DNA of 64,000 nt from Thermosipho ferrireducens (GCF_017358165.1 NZ_CP071446.1:1240001-1304000), one strand, 5' to 3'; shown: positions 29,634 through 38,491, counted from the stretch's first letter. The notes: a model not told the origin generated them from the letters alone. Translations and numbers: made by a program.

Positions 29634-30881
29634 TTATTCATCCTTTTTTTGAGAAGAAGAATTATAGTTTTTGATTCCTTTCCATAAACTATTTAAAATT
29701 TCTTTTAGTTTTTTCTCTTTGCCAATGGGTTTTGGTATATAAAATTTCTCGTTTAAAATCTCTGGTGGTAAGTACCTTGTTTTTACAAAGCCTCCAAAAT
29801 CATGTGGATATTGATAACCACTGTCTGGAATATTTAATAGATGTCGTGGGACTTTAAGATCTGTAGTTTTTCTGGCAACTTCCATAGCTTTATTTATAGC
29901 TATGTACGATGTATTGCTTTTTGGCGCAAGAGCTAAGTAAATAACACACTCTGACAAATTTATAACGCATTCTGGCATTCCAACATAATCAACAGCATAG
30001 GCAGTGGAAGTGGCAACTAATAAAGCAGTTGGATCTGCAAGTCCAATATCCTCACTTGCAAGTATAATTAATCTTCTTGCAATAAATCTCGGATCTTCCC
30101 CTCCAACAAGCATCCTTGAAAGATAATAAAGTGCTGCATCAGGATCGCTGCCTCTTATACTTTTTATGAAAGCTGATATTAAGTTGTAATGATCACTTTT
30201 TTTATACGAAAATTTTTCTTCTCCGGTATACAACTGGAGAATTTCTTCATCAATCTTTCGTTTATTCTGAGACCTTGCTATATTGCTTAAAACTTCGTAA
30301 AGATTTATGGCAAAACGAGCATCACCATGAGAAACATTTATAATGAATTCTTCTACATTTTCATTTAATTCTATATTTTCTAAATCAACTGCTTTGTTTA
30401 AAATTTTTTTTATATCACTATTTGAAAGCCTTTTGAATGCTAACACCATTGCCCTCGATAAAAGAGCTTCATTTAACATTTTATAGGGATTTTCTGTTGT
30501 AGCACCTATTAAAATGTAATCTCCTTCTTCAATTCCAGGCAAAAATATATCTTGCTGTTTTTTATTAAATCTGTGTATTTCATCCATGAAAATCAAAATT
30601 TTTTTGTAATTTTTTACAGAGCGAGCATATTCAATGAGTTTTTTTACCTCAGAAACTGTGGTAAAGGCTCCGTTAAGGTGATAAACTTCGTAGTCGGTAT
30701 ACTTTTTAATCAATTCCAGAGACGTTGTTTTCCCACATCCAGGCGGACCATAAAAAATAGCGGGGAATAATTCCCCGGACTCTATAGCCACTCTTAAAAT
30801 GGCTTTATTTCCAAAAAGGTGTTTTTGACCAACTATTTCTTCAAAATTCTTAGGCCTTAATCGTTCGCTTAAACCAATCAA
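29634..30881 (-). CDS. rarA: RarA/MgsA AAA+ replication-repair ATPase
   Basis: Acts at stalled replication forks with the clamp loader and SSB. The 415-residue protein has SERLRPKNFEEIVGQ near the start, Walker A GPPGCGKTT near 44, Walker B IFMDEIHRFNK, sensor IGATTENP, and the C-terminal domain with GSDPDAALYYLSRML and the closing DSGYQYPHDF block. TTG 30881 is the best start seen, giving the family N-terminus, though the ribosome site AAGGGG is ~14 nt away. It overlaps the epimerase gene by 32 nt. Confidence 0.93.
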   Translation of the reverse strand: MIGLSERLRPKNFEEIVGQKHLFGNKAILRVAIESGELFPAIFYGPPGCGKTTSLELIKKYTDYEVYHLNGAFTTVSEVKKLIEYARSVKNYKKILIFMDEIHRFNKKQQDIFLPGIEEGDYILIGATTENPYKMLNEALLSRAMVLAFKRLSNSDIKKILNKAVDLENIELNENVEEFIINVSHGDARFAINLYEVLSNIARSQNKRKIDEEILQLYTGEEKFSYKKSDHYNLISAFIKSIRGSDPDAALYYLSRMLVGGEDPRFIARRLIILASEDIGLADPTALLVATSTAYAVDYVGMPECVINLSECVIYLALAPKSNTSYIAINKAMEVARKTTDLKVPRHLLNIPDSGYQYPHDFGGFVKTRYLPPEILNEKFYIPKPIGKEKKLKEILNSLWKGIKNYNSSSQKKDE

Positions 30882-31794
30882 CTGTTAACTTCAACCCCTT
30901 TTCAAGATCTGTTTTTGGTTCCCATCTCAATTCTTCTTTGGCTTTTGTATAACAGAGCAAACTCTTTCTTATGTCTCCCTTTCTTGGAGGTCCATAAATA
31001 GGTTCTTTTTCATACTTTGTTAATTTTTTTAGATATGAAAACAATTGATTCACCGTGGTTCCAATTGATGTTCCGATGTTAATTACCATTCTGTCTCCCT
31101 TTTTTATTGCTCGAATATTAGCATTTACAACGTCACCAACATAAACGTAATCTCTAACATATTCACCATCGCCGTTTATTGTTACATCCTCTTTTTTAAT
31201 CATTTTACTGGTAAATATTGCTATTACTCCGGCTTCTCCGAAAGGATCCTGCCTTGGACCGTAAACATTTCCGTAACGCAGTATCGTAAAATTCAATCCA
31301 AATTCTTTTGATGCAAAATTAAGATAATTTTCTACTGAGAGTTTGGCTATACCGTAAGGAGAAATTGGTTTGGGGGATACTGATTCTGGTGTGGGGAATA
31401 TTTCAACGTTTTCCCCATATATTGCACCACCAGTTGATGAGAAAATAAACTTTTTTACACCATATTTTATTGAATTTTGAATCAAATTCAAACTTCCGAT
31501 TATATTAACATTAGCATCAAATACAGGATTTTTTACTGAGATTGAAACACTCGCTTGCGCAGCTAAGTGGAATACATAGGAAAAGGTGTTTTTTGAAAAA
31601 AGTTTTTCCATTTCTTCATGCTTTTGTATATCTGCAACTATAAGTTGTGCCTTTGGATTTACATTTTCTTTTTTTCCCGTAGATAGGTTGTCTACCACAA
31701 CAACTTCGTATCCAAGTTCAATTAATCTGTCTGTTAAATGTGACCCTATGAATCCTGCGCCACCTGTTACAAGGACTCTTTCCACTACGCTCAA
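30850..31794 (-). CDS. NAD-dependent sugar-nucleotide epimerase/dehydratase (GalE-like)
   Basis: A 314-residue extended-SDR protein. NAD loop TGGAGFIGSHL near 9-19, FSSTGGAIYGE with the catalytic serine/threonine, and SPYGIAK with the Tyr-x3-Lys pair. Closest in pattern to UDP-glucose 4-epimerases, but the exact sugar is not fixed by what I can see. TTG 31794 overlaps the stop of the regulator gene; GTG 31785 is a possible alternative with better ribosome spacing. Confidence 0.88.
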   Translation of the reverse strand: MSVVERVLVTGGAGFIGSHLTDRLIELGYEVVVVDNLSTGKKENVNPKAQLIVADIQKHEEMEKLFSKNTFSYVFHLAAQASVSISVKNPVFDANVNIIGSLNLIQNSIKYGVKKFIFSSTGGAIYGENVEIFPTPESVSPKPISPYGIAKLSVENYLNFASKEFGLNFTILRYGNVYGPRQDPFGEAGVIAIFTSKMIKKEDVTINGDGEYVRDYVYVGDVVNANIRAIKKGDRMVINIGTSIGTTVNQLFSYLKKLTKYEKEPIYGPPRKGDIRKSLLCYTKAKEELRWEPKTDLEKGLKLTVDWFKRTIKA

Positions 31795-32294
31795 TCCTCC
31801 TCTGAGATTCTTAATTTTAAATCTAATGCTTCTTTTGGGACATTTTTCAGCCCCGCCTTTTTTCTTTGTTCTTCTATAAACTTCATTAATTTTTTCACTT
31901 TGGATTCGTCAAAATCGATCATAATTGCGTAGAAACGTCTTAACGCTTTTCTTGTTTCAGGATCAAGGCCGTATATCATAAGTTCTGCAATTTTTTGAGC
32001 TTTTTGCTCTGCAAGACCTACTATGTAAATGAAAAAATATTTTATTCTTAGTTCAGCTCGTTTTATTGTAGCTGCAAGTCTATAGCCTTTTCGCGTGAGT
32101 TTTATAAAGCCATATTTTCGGTGTTCAACGTATCCAAGCTCAGCGAGTCTTTTAATCGCAGTTGTAACACTTGGATAACTCACCTTTTTTCTGTTGGCTA
32201 TTTCAGAAACTCTTGCTACATCATTTTTTTTAATAAAATCATATATAGCAACCAGATAATTCTCTAATGTTGGAGTTAATTTTTTCTCAGGCAT
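31791..32294 (-). CDS. MntR/DtxR-family metal-dependent regulator
   Basis: A 167-residue regulator with an N-terminal winged helix (LENYLVAIYDFIKKNDVARVSEIA, SYPSVTTAIKRLAELGYVEH) and a dimerisation region, without the C-terminal SH3-like domain. The usual LxxH metal ligands are weak in the dimer domain, so metal dependence is not certain. Second gene of the UDG operon. Three GTTAA half-sites just downstream of the operon's -10 are a candidate binding site. Confidence 0.8.
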   Translation of the reverse strand: MPEKKLTPTLENYLVAIYDFIKKNDVARVSEIANRKKVSYPSVTTAIKRLAELGYVEHRKYGFIKLTRKGYRLAATIKRAELRIKYFFIYIVGLAEQKAQKIAELMIYGLDPETRKALRRFYAIMIDFDESKVKKLMKFIEEQRKKAGLKNVPKEALDLKLRISEED

Positions 32295-32298
32295 TTAC

Positions 32299-32895
32299 TC
32301 AACCCCTATTTTCCAGAAGAAATCTATCGTAATATTTTTTCACCTTTTTAATGTCCTGCCATGTAAGATCTTTTGGTGATCCTTTAGCTTTTGAAGGATT
32401 TCTTAATAAATAGCTGGGGTGAAACATAGGAAAGATTGTTATGTTACCCTTCCAGTCAAATTCATTTCCTCTTATCTTTGTTATTGGTAAGCTTTTTCCT
32501 GCAAAAAAATCAACAGCAGTTTTCCCGAGGGCTACAATCATTCGGGGGTTAATTATTTCAATTTGAGCGTATAAAAAATGTGCGCAGCTATTCTGTTCTT
32601 CCTTTGTAGGAGTTCGATTTCCCGGCGGTCTACATTTTACCACATTAGTAATATAAACATCTTCTCTCTTAATATTAACTGATTCAAGAATCTTTGTAAG
32701 AAGTTGTCCCGCTTTCCCAACGAAAGGCCTTCCTGTGTTGTCTTCTTCTTCTCCTGGGCCTTCCCCAACAAACATAATAGGAGTGTCTAAGTTTCCTTCT
32801 CCTGGAACTGTATTTGTACGATTTTGATATAAAATACATTTCTGGCACTTTTGAATTCTTTCTTTGACTATGTTCATTAAATCCTCTTTATTCAT
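32299..32895 (-). CDS. uracil-DNA glycosylase, family 4 (iron-sulfur)
   Basis: Removes uracil from DNA in base-excision repair. The 198-residue protein has motif A GEGPGEEEDNTGRPFVG near 44, iron-sulfur cysteines CQKC near 17 plus C in VKCRPPGNR and C in NSCAHF, and the late HPSYLLRNP. All four cysteines and the glycosylase motifs are intact. Thermotoga and archaea carry this thermophilic type. First gene of the operon with the regulator, epimerase and rarA. Start ATG 32895. Confidence 0.96.
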   Translation of the reverse strand: MNKEDLMNIVKERIQKCQKCILYQNRTNTVPGEGNLDTPIMFVGEGPGEEEDNTGRPFVGKAGQLLTKILESVNIKREDVYITNVVKCRPPGNRTPTKEEQNSCAHFLYAQIEIINPRMIVALGKTAVDFFAGKSLPITKIRGNEFDWKGNITIFPMFHPSYLLRNPSKAKGSPKDLTWQDIKKVKKYYDRFLLENRG

Positions 32896-32911
32896 TAATA
32901 TACCTCCGGAG

Positions 32912-32936
32912 GTTAAACATGGTTAACTTTGTTAAC
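32912..32936. promoter_or_regulatory. candidate operator of the UDG operon (GTTAA repeats)
   Basis: GTTAACTTTGTTAAC at 32922-32936 is a perfect dyad with a third GTTAA at 32912. It lies between the -10 box and the ribosome site, where a repressor would block transcription. The MntR-like product of the same operon is the obvious candidate binder, but this is inference. Confidence 0.5.
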
Positions 32937-32942
32937 ACGCAA

Positions 32943-32971
32943 ATTATACCATATTTTGTTAGTTTTTGCAA
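32943..32971 (-). promoter_or_regulatory. promoter of the UDG operon
   Basis: On the minus strand TTGCAA (32966-32971), a 17-nt spacer and TATAAT (32943-32948), itself preceded by TG as an extended -10, form a near-consensus promoter. Confidence 0.82.
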
Positions 32972-32995
32972 TTTATATTATATTGTGGTCTATGT

Positions 32996-33290
32996 CGGGC
33001 AAATGGATACAGAACTTGCAAGATTAGTAAGGCTTGTCCTGAGGAACGTAGTGACGGAGGATCTTGCAAGGAATCCAACCATCCCTGTCATTCCGGACTT
33101 AAAAGGTGGGAATCTTATAATTAGCGAGGGTTGGCGATATTGGCGAGGTTAGCAAGGCCTGTCCTGAGCACAAAGTGCGAAAGATCTTGCGAGAGTTGGC
33201 GAGGTTAGTAAAAAAATAAGATTCCTCGCTTCGCTTGGAATGACAATAAGGAAAAAAATCTTTCGCCGATGGCACTTCTCAGGATGATAT
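32996..33290. repeat. mosaic dispersed repeat block, no gene in 32972-33448
   Basis: This gap holds repeated modules also present near 43600, 52150 and 60300: a CCTGTCATTCCGGA start, AGGCCTGTCCTGAGCACAAAG with AAGATCTTGCGAGAGTT, GGAATCTTATAATTAGCGAG, and short AGCGAGGTTGGCGAGG runs. Neighbouring modules form imperfect inverted pairs (for example AAGATTCCTCGCTTCGCTTGG against GAGGAATCTT-type units). A short open frame at 32919-33152 is made of these repeats and is not a gene. 33291-33448 shows nothing further. Confidence 0.8.
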
Positions 33291-33448
33291 CCTTCCACGT
33301 TTGTCTGACGTGCCAGGAAAAGAGGTTGTTATTTTGAGAAACCAAGCAACGAGAAATCTTGAGTTGGAAAGTTTATCACAAACTAAAACAACAAAGGAGA
33401 AATATTCTCACTTTGTTAGAATGAAAGACATTTTTTGCATTGTAGAAA

Positions 33449-34300
33449 TTACTTAGTTACCAACCACTGTTTGATGTTTGCATTATCGCTTAAAACAGGT
33501 ACAATAGTGTTTTCTGGAGAAGTCATAATTACCACTATTCCTGGGCCATGGCCTGTTTTTATACAGTTAGAATGAACTACTACACCAATAGATACCGCTC
33601 CTTTTTTAAATCCTCCCACTCCAAAACCGCTAAAATGATCTGTAATGGCTACAAGGTCTCCTATTTTAATTTTGTCTATATTATGTTTCTTAATTTCTTC
33701 CATGTCATGTGTATTTATATCATAGTCTGTTCCAGCAGGATTGGTTGAACCTATTCCAGAGCCTGTTAAATGTGCTGGGATAATTGCTGTAACTGGAATA
33801 TGAATTTTTCCTTCTTTTTCTTCAAGTGGTAGCTTTTCAAATAATTCTGGATCAATATTATAAACTTTTACTTGTGGGTAATCAAGAAGTTCAAGTCCCT
33901 GACCATAAGCCTTTATTTGAATTCGATCACCTATTGTTAATTTTTCCTTTTCTGGAAAATAGACAAGAATATGGTTGATTCCTCCGTGTTTTCCTATGAC
34001 AAAACCTTTTAACCCTTTAGCCTCTCCTGAAATAACTGTTGCTTCGTTTCCTATACAGGCTAAAGTCATACATGTTGAATTGAAATTTCCATCTTTGTTT
34101 TTGGTAGAAACATCTGGTTCAATATGATCCCCGTGCATTGCAAAGGCATTATCTCCGAGACCAAAATTATATGTTATTCCTCCAACACCTGGAAAGTAAT
34201 AAGGCTTTCCTTCATGATTAAGCGAAGGTATGCGTACCAAAGGATGGGCAATTTCTACAAGAATAGATAGTTTTACCACTTTTTCTTTGTTTGTTCTCAT
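33449..34300 (-). CDS. DUF4438 family protein
   Basis: A 283-residue protein of the DUF4438 family, which I recall has a structural-genomics structure from T. maritima but no known function. Distinctive blocks: the central GKHGGINHILVYF, PAHLTGSGIGSTNPAGTDYDI and the glycine-rich C-terminal GFGVGGFKKGAVSIGVVVHS. No membrane segment or signal peptide. It has a GGAGGAG ribosome site and stands alone between the repeat block and the accessory region. Confidence 0.82.
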   Translation of the reverse strand: MRTNKEKVVKLSILVEIAHPLVRIPSLNHEGKPYYFPGVGGITYNFGLGDNAFAMHGDHIEPDVSTKNKDGNFNSTCMTLACIGNEATVISGEAKGLKGFVIGKHGGINHILVYFPEKEKLTIGDRIQIKAYGQGLELLDYPQVKVYNIDPELFEKLPLEEKEGKIHIPVTAIIPAHLTGSGIGSTNPAGTDYDINTHDMEEIKKHNIDKIKIGDLVAITDHFSGFGVGGFKKGAVSIGVVVHSNCIKTGHGPGIVVIMTSPENTIVPVLSDNANIKQWLVTK

Positions 34301-34348
34301 AATTCTCCTCCTTCTTAAATAGGGTTATTATTTAAAAATAACTATTCA

Positions 34349-34465
34349 TTGTTTAATTATCAAAAAATTCTGGTTGTTGAGTTTGAATATTCAAATGTTA
34401 CAATGATTAATCTTATGGATGAAAGTTTTGTTGGTATAGATAAATTCCAAGAGAATTATATCTAA
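34349..34465 (+). other. possible small coding remnant (STAS-like C-terminus)
   Basis: A 38-codon frame from TTG 34349 reads ILVVEFEYSNVTMINLMDES near its middle, which resembles the end of a STAS/DUF4325-like domain. There is no ribosome site and no upstream extension, so if real it is a fragment left at the edge of the accessory region. Weakly supported. Confidence 0.2.
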
Positions 34466-34479
34466 TATTTTAAAAAATA

Positions 34480-35479
34480 TCAAATATTTAGTTCCTTTAA
34501 AATCCTTTCCAGTCTCCGCTTCACCCTTTTATCGTCTTCGCACCAGTATGCCAGAAGCGTAGGCTGGATCTTGAGTCTGTACTTTTTTGCAAAAACACTT
34601 ACCGGCTCTGGTCCTTTCACCCTTATACCAAACCTTACACTATCATACCGCCCGTAATTTCTCAAAAACCTGTCCATTAAATTCCTGTCGTGTTCGTCAA
34701 GTTCTATGTATCTCTGGACAAATTCCCTCAGTCTCTTTATTTCCATCCTATCTATCGCTTTTCTCACCACCGCCTTCCGCCCTTCCACGTATGGATGAGC
34801 CTCAACCATCTCTACCACAAATTCCTTTGTTTCATATCTCTTTGACATGTATTTTCCAAATTCTTCAACATTTTTGAGCAGTTCGTACGCTGTTTTGAAT
34901 TTATCCTTTCTTGACAGATAGAACTTTTCTCTTCCAACTTGCGCCATGTACGTTGATATAAAAAGTAGCTTTCTTTCAAAGTGAGGCAGGTTTTCTAACT
35001 TTCTTACTGATTTATCAAATTTTTCTTCAAGTTCCGTTTTTATCAGCTCGTTGTAGATTGGGGATGGTACTTCAATGTCTACTACTTTTTTCATTATTAT
35101 CTTTTTCAACGTATTTCCTCGCACTTTCTTGGTTTTTCCTGTAAGTATATCGCATATTCCTTTCATACTGACGTTTTTTCCTCGGTAAGATTTCAAAACC
35201 TTTCTGAGGTATTTTCTAAGTTCTTCTGTGTTTTCATATGATGAAACCCTGTAATCTGTTATCATTTTTTTGGCTTTTTCAAAAAGTTTAAAATACCTTT
35301 CCGGTCCAGATAAGGTTGTGATGACTTTTGCAGTACGTGATATAGAAAAAAGAAACAGAAGATCTATTTCAATCGCGAACAGAGTATCAAGGGAGCCGAA
35401 CAGATTACCCGGTGTCTCCCGGTAGTATCCAAGCCAGTACACTGCTTTTTGGGAAATGGAATAAGCCCAGAGTTGGTGG
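34480..35479 (-). pseudogene. 3' part of an unrecognised gene split by the IS21-family element
   Basis: Encodes the C-terminal ~333 residues of a 527-residue protein whose first part is at 37615-38198. It is rich in charged helices (KLENLPHFERKLLFISTYMA, YETKEFVVEMVEAHPYVEG) and ends in a basic segment (CEDDKRVKRRLERILKELNI). I recognise no domain. The fragment now opens in frame from the IS end (an in-frame start lies at 35535 inside the element), so a truncated product is possible. It reads well as coding sequence with no internal stops, which implies a recent interruption. Confidence 0.8.
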
Positions 35480-35543
35480 ACATCTGTAAAAGTCAAGATA
35501 AAAATGCATAAAAAAGGGAAAATAATAATGGACAAAAAAAGTA

Positions 35544-36305
35544 TTATTGCTTAGAAGAATTAGAGAAAAATTCGAGTTTTTCCTTTAATCTATATGATTC
35601 ACCTTTAATTGATATTACGTGGGAATGATGCAGTAGTCTATCCAGGATTGCTTGAGCCAGGACAGGGGATCCAAATATTTCACTCCACTCTGAAAACGGT
35701 GTATTGGTTGTTATTATCGTTGAATGTTTTTCATATCTTTTTGAGATTAACTGGAAGAATATATTTGCACCATCTTTATCTATTGGTAAATATCCTATTT
35801 CATCTATTATTAATACTTTGTATTTTGCGAAGTGTTTTAGTCTTACTTCTAATCTATTTTCTTTTAAAGCCTTTTTCAATTGAGCTATTAATTCTTGAAA
35901 ATGTATAAAATATGTTGAGTATCTATGTTTTGCACATTCAATTCCCAATGAAACAGCAAGATGCGTTTTACCAACTCCTGGTGTACCTACAAATAATATA
36001 TTTTCATTATTTTCCACAAATCTTAAGCTTTTTAAATCTAAGATTTGTTGTTTATTTATTCCAGGTTGAAAATCAAAGTCAAAATCTTCTATTCCTTTCA
36101 AAAAAGGAAAATTAGCAACTTTTACCATTGAAGCAATAGCTCTTTTTCTCTTTGCTTTTAACTCTAATTCACTTAATTCATATAATGCTTCTACTATGCT
36201 TTTTTCTTCATTATTTATAAGGGTTATATATTTATCCAGATTATTTTTCATATTTACCAGATTCAATTCTTCCAGATTGTTTTGTAATTTTATATAAACA
36301 TTCAT
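35544..36305 (-). CDS. istB: IS21-family helper ATPase IstB
   Basis: A 253-residue DnaC-like AAA+ protein required with IstA for transposition. Walker A GTPGVGKTHLAV near 107 and Walker B LIIDEIGYLP near 168, followed by the ITTNTPFSEW sensor block. The ATG overlaps the end of istA (coupled translation). Length normal, no disruption. Confidence 0.95.
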   Translation of the reverse strand: MNVYIKLQNNLEELNLVNMKNNLDKYITLINNEEKSIVEALYELSELELKAKRKRAIASMVKVANFPFLKGIEDFDFDFQPGINKQQILDLKSLRFVENNENILFVGTPGVGKTHLAVSLGIECAKHRYSTYFIHFQELIAQLKKALKENRLEVRLKHFAKYKVLIIDEIGYLPIDKDGANIFFQLISKRYEKHSTIITTNTPFSEWSEIFGSPVLAQAILDRLLHHSHVISIKGESYRLKEKLEFFSNSSKQ

Positions 36306-37516
36306 ACATTTCCCTCCTGCAAGAATTTATCCAGATTTTTTAAATTATTCTCACATACTTCTTTTAATTCTTCGCCGCTTTTTATATGCTTTCTCATTAA
36401 TGCCATATAATGGTTATTAAGATAATTAATTTTTTTACCTGTTATTTCGTGTACTGCTATTAACTCTGTGATATAATACACATAGATGTAGTTCTCATTG
36501 ATTTTTAAATTAACTATTTTTCCTATGTATTCTGGTGGAACGGAGTATTTATTCCCTTTGTAGTATATCAATGAATCTTTTTGGACTTTAACTTTGACAG
36601 AATAATCTACATATGATTCAATGATATGTCTTTTTGGTAGTGGGAATAAATACTCCTTTTCTTTTTGAAACAACAACAGTGGTGGAACATTAGTTGCTTG
36701 ATTTATTCGTGTGTTGACTTTTTTATTTATCCTTCTGATTATATCCTTTAATTCTTCCTCACTTTCAAAAGCGTAATTATATGCTAATAACCAATTTAAA
36801 AATTTATTTGCTGATTCTACTTTCCCTTTGGTATATGAGTGCTTTGGCTTACATAATTTAATTTTAAACCCAAAATCTTTCGCAAAAGCTTTCATCTTGT
36901 TGTTTATTTTTCTACCGTTTTCGGTAATATCTACAACAGATTTCATATTGTCGAATAGTATTTCTTGAGGAACACCACCTGTAGCTTTAAATGCGTTGAT
37001 TAAACATTCAAAAATATCTTGTTGTGTTTTGCTTTGTCTGTATTCAAAGTAACAGTATCTTGAATATCCCAATTTGTAATTAAATACATTTACTACAAAT
37101 TCTTCACCACTTTTTGAATGTAATCTCATATTTTCTTTCCAATCTACTTGAGCTTGAATACCAGGTAAAGTTTCAAACCTCGGGTATCCTTTAGATTTTT
37201 TCTCAGCTCTCAACCCCTTCCTTTTTACATATTTCCTAAAGTTCGAATATGTCCCAATTACATCTCCTTCTTCATCTCTCAATCTTTCATATGCCGCTCT
37301 AATTGTAATTCCTTTAATTGACATTAACATTGCTATCTTTCCAAAATATTTATCCAGCTTACTGGGTTTGTTTCTGGTTTTAGGCTTTCCCTGATAACCT
37401 TCCCAATACTTCTTTACAGTTCTTCTATCTATCCCATATATCCTTGCCAGTTCAGAAAAGTTAGGTTTCAAATTCATCCCCCTTAACATTTGCAAATGTT
37501 GTTTGATTTTCTCCAT
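36302..37516 (-). CDS. istA: IS21-family transposase IstA
   Basis: A 404-residue DDE transposase. N-terminal helix-turn-helix (FSELARIYGIDRRTVKKYW), then catalytic aspartate in QAQVDWKEN, second aspartate in ILFDNMKSVV and glutamate in KGKVESANKFLNW. The ATG at 37516 (MEKIKQHLQML) follows a GGAGGAGGGAT site; reading frames starting at 37561 lie in the terminal repeats. Confidence 0.94.
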   Translation of the reverse strand: MEKIKQHLQMLRGMNLKPNFSELARIYGIDRRTVKKYWEGYQGKPKTRNKPSKLDKYFGKIAMLMSIKGITIRAAYERLRDEEGDVIGTYSNFRKYVKRKGLRAEKKSKGYPRFETLPGIQAQVDWKENMRLHSKSGEEFVVNVFNYKLGYSRYCYFEYRQSKTQQDIFECLINAFKATGGVPQEILFDNMKSVVDITENGRKINNKMKAFAKDFGFKIKLCKPKHSYTKGKVESANKFLNWLLAYNYAFESEEELKDIIRRINKKVNTRINQATNVPPLLLFQKEKEYLFPLPKRHIIESYVDYSVKVKVQKDSLIYYKGNKYSVPPEYIGKIVNLKINENYIYVYYITELIAVHEITGKKINYLNNHYMALMRKHIKSGEELKEVCENNLKNLDKFLQEGNV

Positions 37517-37614
37517 CTTTGGTATCCCTCCTCCCAAAGGAAGGATACCATTTATGTACATTTTTGTGCATTTTTATTTTCCTCTTTTTGTCCATCTGTA
37601 TTTTACCATTTACA

Positions 37615-38198
37615 ACATCTTTTATATCCCATGCAAGATCGTTGAGAGAACTAACGATTCCAGATGGGTGAGGGATGGTTCTGGACAATCTGTACGCTTG
37701 TATGTAATGGTGTACTGTGGCGGACAATTTTCCCGGATTTACATACTTTCGCGCCTGCGCGAGATGTAAAAACGCAAGTGTTGCATCGTCGAGTTCACAC
37801 CTGTTCCCCCACAACCGAACGTTTCTCGCCGGCTCCAACCCACTCGCTTCGATGTTTATTAAAATGTTAACTACACTGTTTCTTGCTCGCTTCGACATTT
37901 TAGGAAGCTCTCTCTTAAGGTATCTATAAAGCTGTGTATCTACATTTCCGACACTTTTCGAAAAAAACAGCTTATTTGCAAGAAGTAGATACCTGACCGT
38001 ATTAGAATTGCACTTTCTCAGACATCTGTCTATTTCACGGAGTGCTTTGTTGAAATCACCTTTCCATACGTATTTGAGCACAAGAGAGAAAGAGCACCAG
38101 ATATTCGAGCTGGGGTTTTCAAGAAAATAATTCACAACTGGAAGAGAAAAGGCTCCATATTTGAAAACAGCTTTCAAACCTTCTGGAATTTTCTTCAT
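37615..38198 (-). pseudogene. 5' part of an unrecognised gene split by the IS21-family element
   Basis: Encodes the N-terminal ~194 residues of the interrupted gene, from ATG 38198 (AGGAGG site) to the junction at DIKDV. Joining it to 35479 across one ACATC copy gives AWDIKD-VHQLWAY with the frame preserved; the total is 1584 nt or 527 residues plus stop. The segment is helical with a repeat-like look (YVWKGDFNKALREIDRCLRK, FLHLAQARKYVNPGKL) that resembles tetratricopeptide helices. It is divergent from the peptide locus, so a regulatory role for that locus is plausible but unproven. Confidence 0.82.
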
Positions 38199-38218
38199 TT
38201 TTGTTTCCTCCTGCTATA

Positions 38219-38326
38219 GTTATACCATAAAAAATCAAATTGTTTGAAACCCCACAAAAATTGCATACACCAAACCCGCATGGATAGCGGGTTTGAAAGC
38301 CTGTAAAAATTGAAAACCATATAGGG
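38219..38326. promoter_or_regulatory. divergent control region of the peptide locus, with upstream element copy 1
   Basis: Holds an extended -10 (TGGTATAAC, 38219-38227) directed at the interrupted gene and, on the other side, the element beginning ACAAAAATTGCATAC at 38254. The element includes a perfect 9-bp dyad CAAACCCGC (38271-38279) / GCGGGTTTG (38287-38295) with a 7-nt centre, then TTGAAA. A diverged copy lies at 42908-42970. TTGAAA (38311-38316) and TATAGG 16 nt on could be the plus-strand promoter. Confidence 0.55.
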
Positions 38327-38356
38327 TATGGTATAGGTAAAAACGGGGGTGAAGGA

Positions 38357-38491
38357 ATGAGAAAGACAGTGATGGTGTTTTTTTTTTTGATGTTTTTGCT
38401 TTTAGCAACGTTTGTTTTTGCAGATAAAACAGATGCGGGCGATAGCACGCATGGCCAAACCTCTGTGATTGAGCAGCGTGTTGATGGGTAG
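38357..38491 (+). CDS. 44-residue peptide with signal sequence
   Basis: Starts ATG 38357 shortly after a GGGGGTGAAGGA site. Residues 1-22 are a clear signal peptide (MRKTV, hydrophobic FFFLMFLLLATFVF, then Ala before Asp23). The remaining 22 residues begin DKTDAGDSTHGQTSV, are polar, and lack cysteine. It is the first gene after element copy 1. Eleven T in a row (38378-38388) encode part of the hydrophobic core, a slippage-prone tract. A secreted signal or structural peptide is plausible; I know no family for it. Confidence 0.6.
   Translation: MRKTVMVFFFLMFLLLATFVFADKTDAGDSTHGQTSVIEQRVDG

Larger units (their letters stand above)
35485..37614 (-). mobile_element. IS21-family insertion sequence, complete
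   Basis: A 2130-bp element with istA and istB on the minus strand. Its ends are inverted repeats starting TGTAAAAG (35485) and, reversed, TGTAAATG (37614), continuing with imperfect matches through repeated ATGnACAAAAA units over about 60 bp, as is typical for IS21. It is flanked by a 5-bp direct repeat ACATC (35480-35484 and 37615-37619). Both genes are intact, so it may be active. It interrupts the 527-residue gene. Confidence 0.93.

Noticed and set aside
32919-33152. 77-codon plus-strand frame downstream of the UDG promoter
   Set aside because: Made of the dispersed repeat, overlaps the operator, and has no recognisable product.
32996-33290. CRISPR array
   Set aside because: Repeat units differ in length and order, face both ways, and lack regular unique spacers; no cas gene is present.
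34480-35535. Third open frame of the IS21 element (passenger gene)
   Set aside because: It lies outside the element's inverted repeats and target duplication and completes the interrupted host gene in frame.
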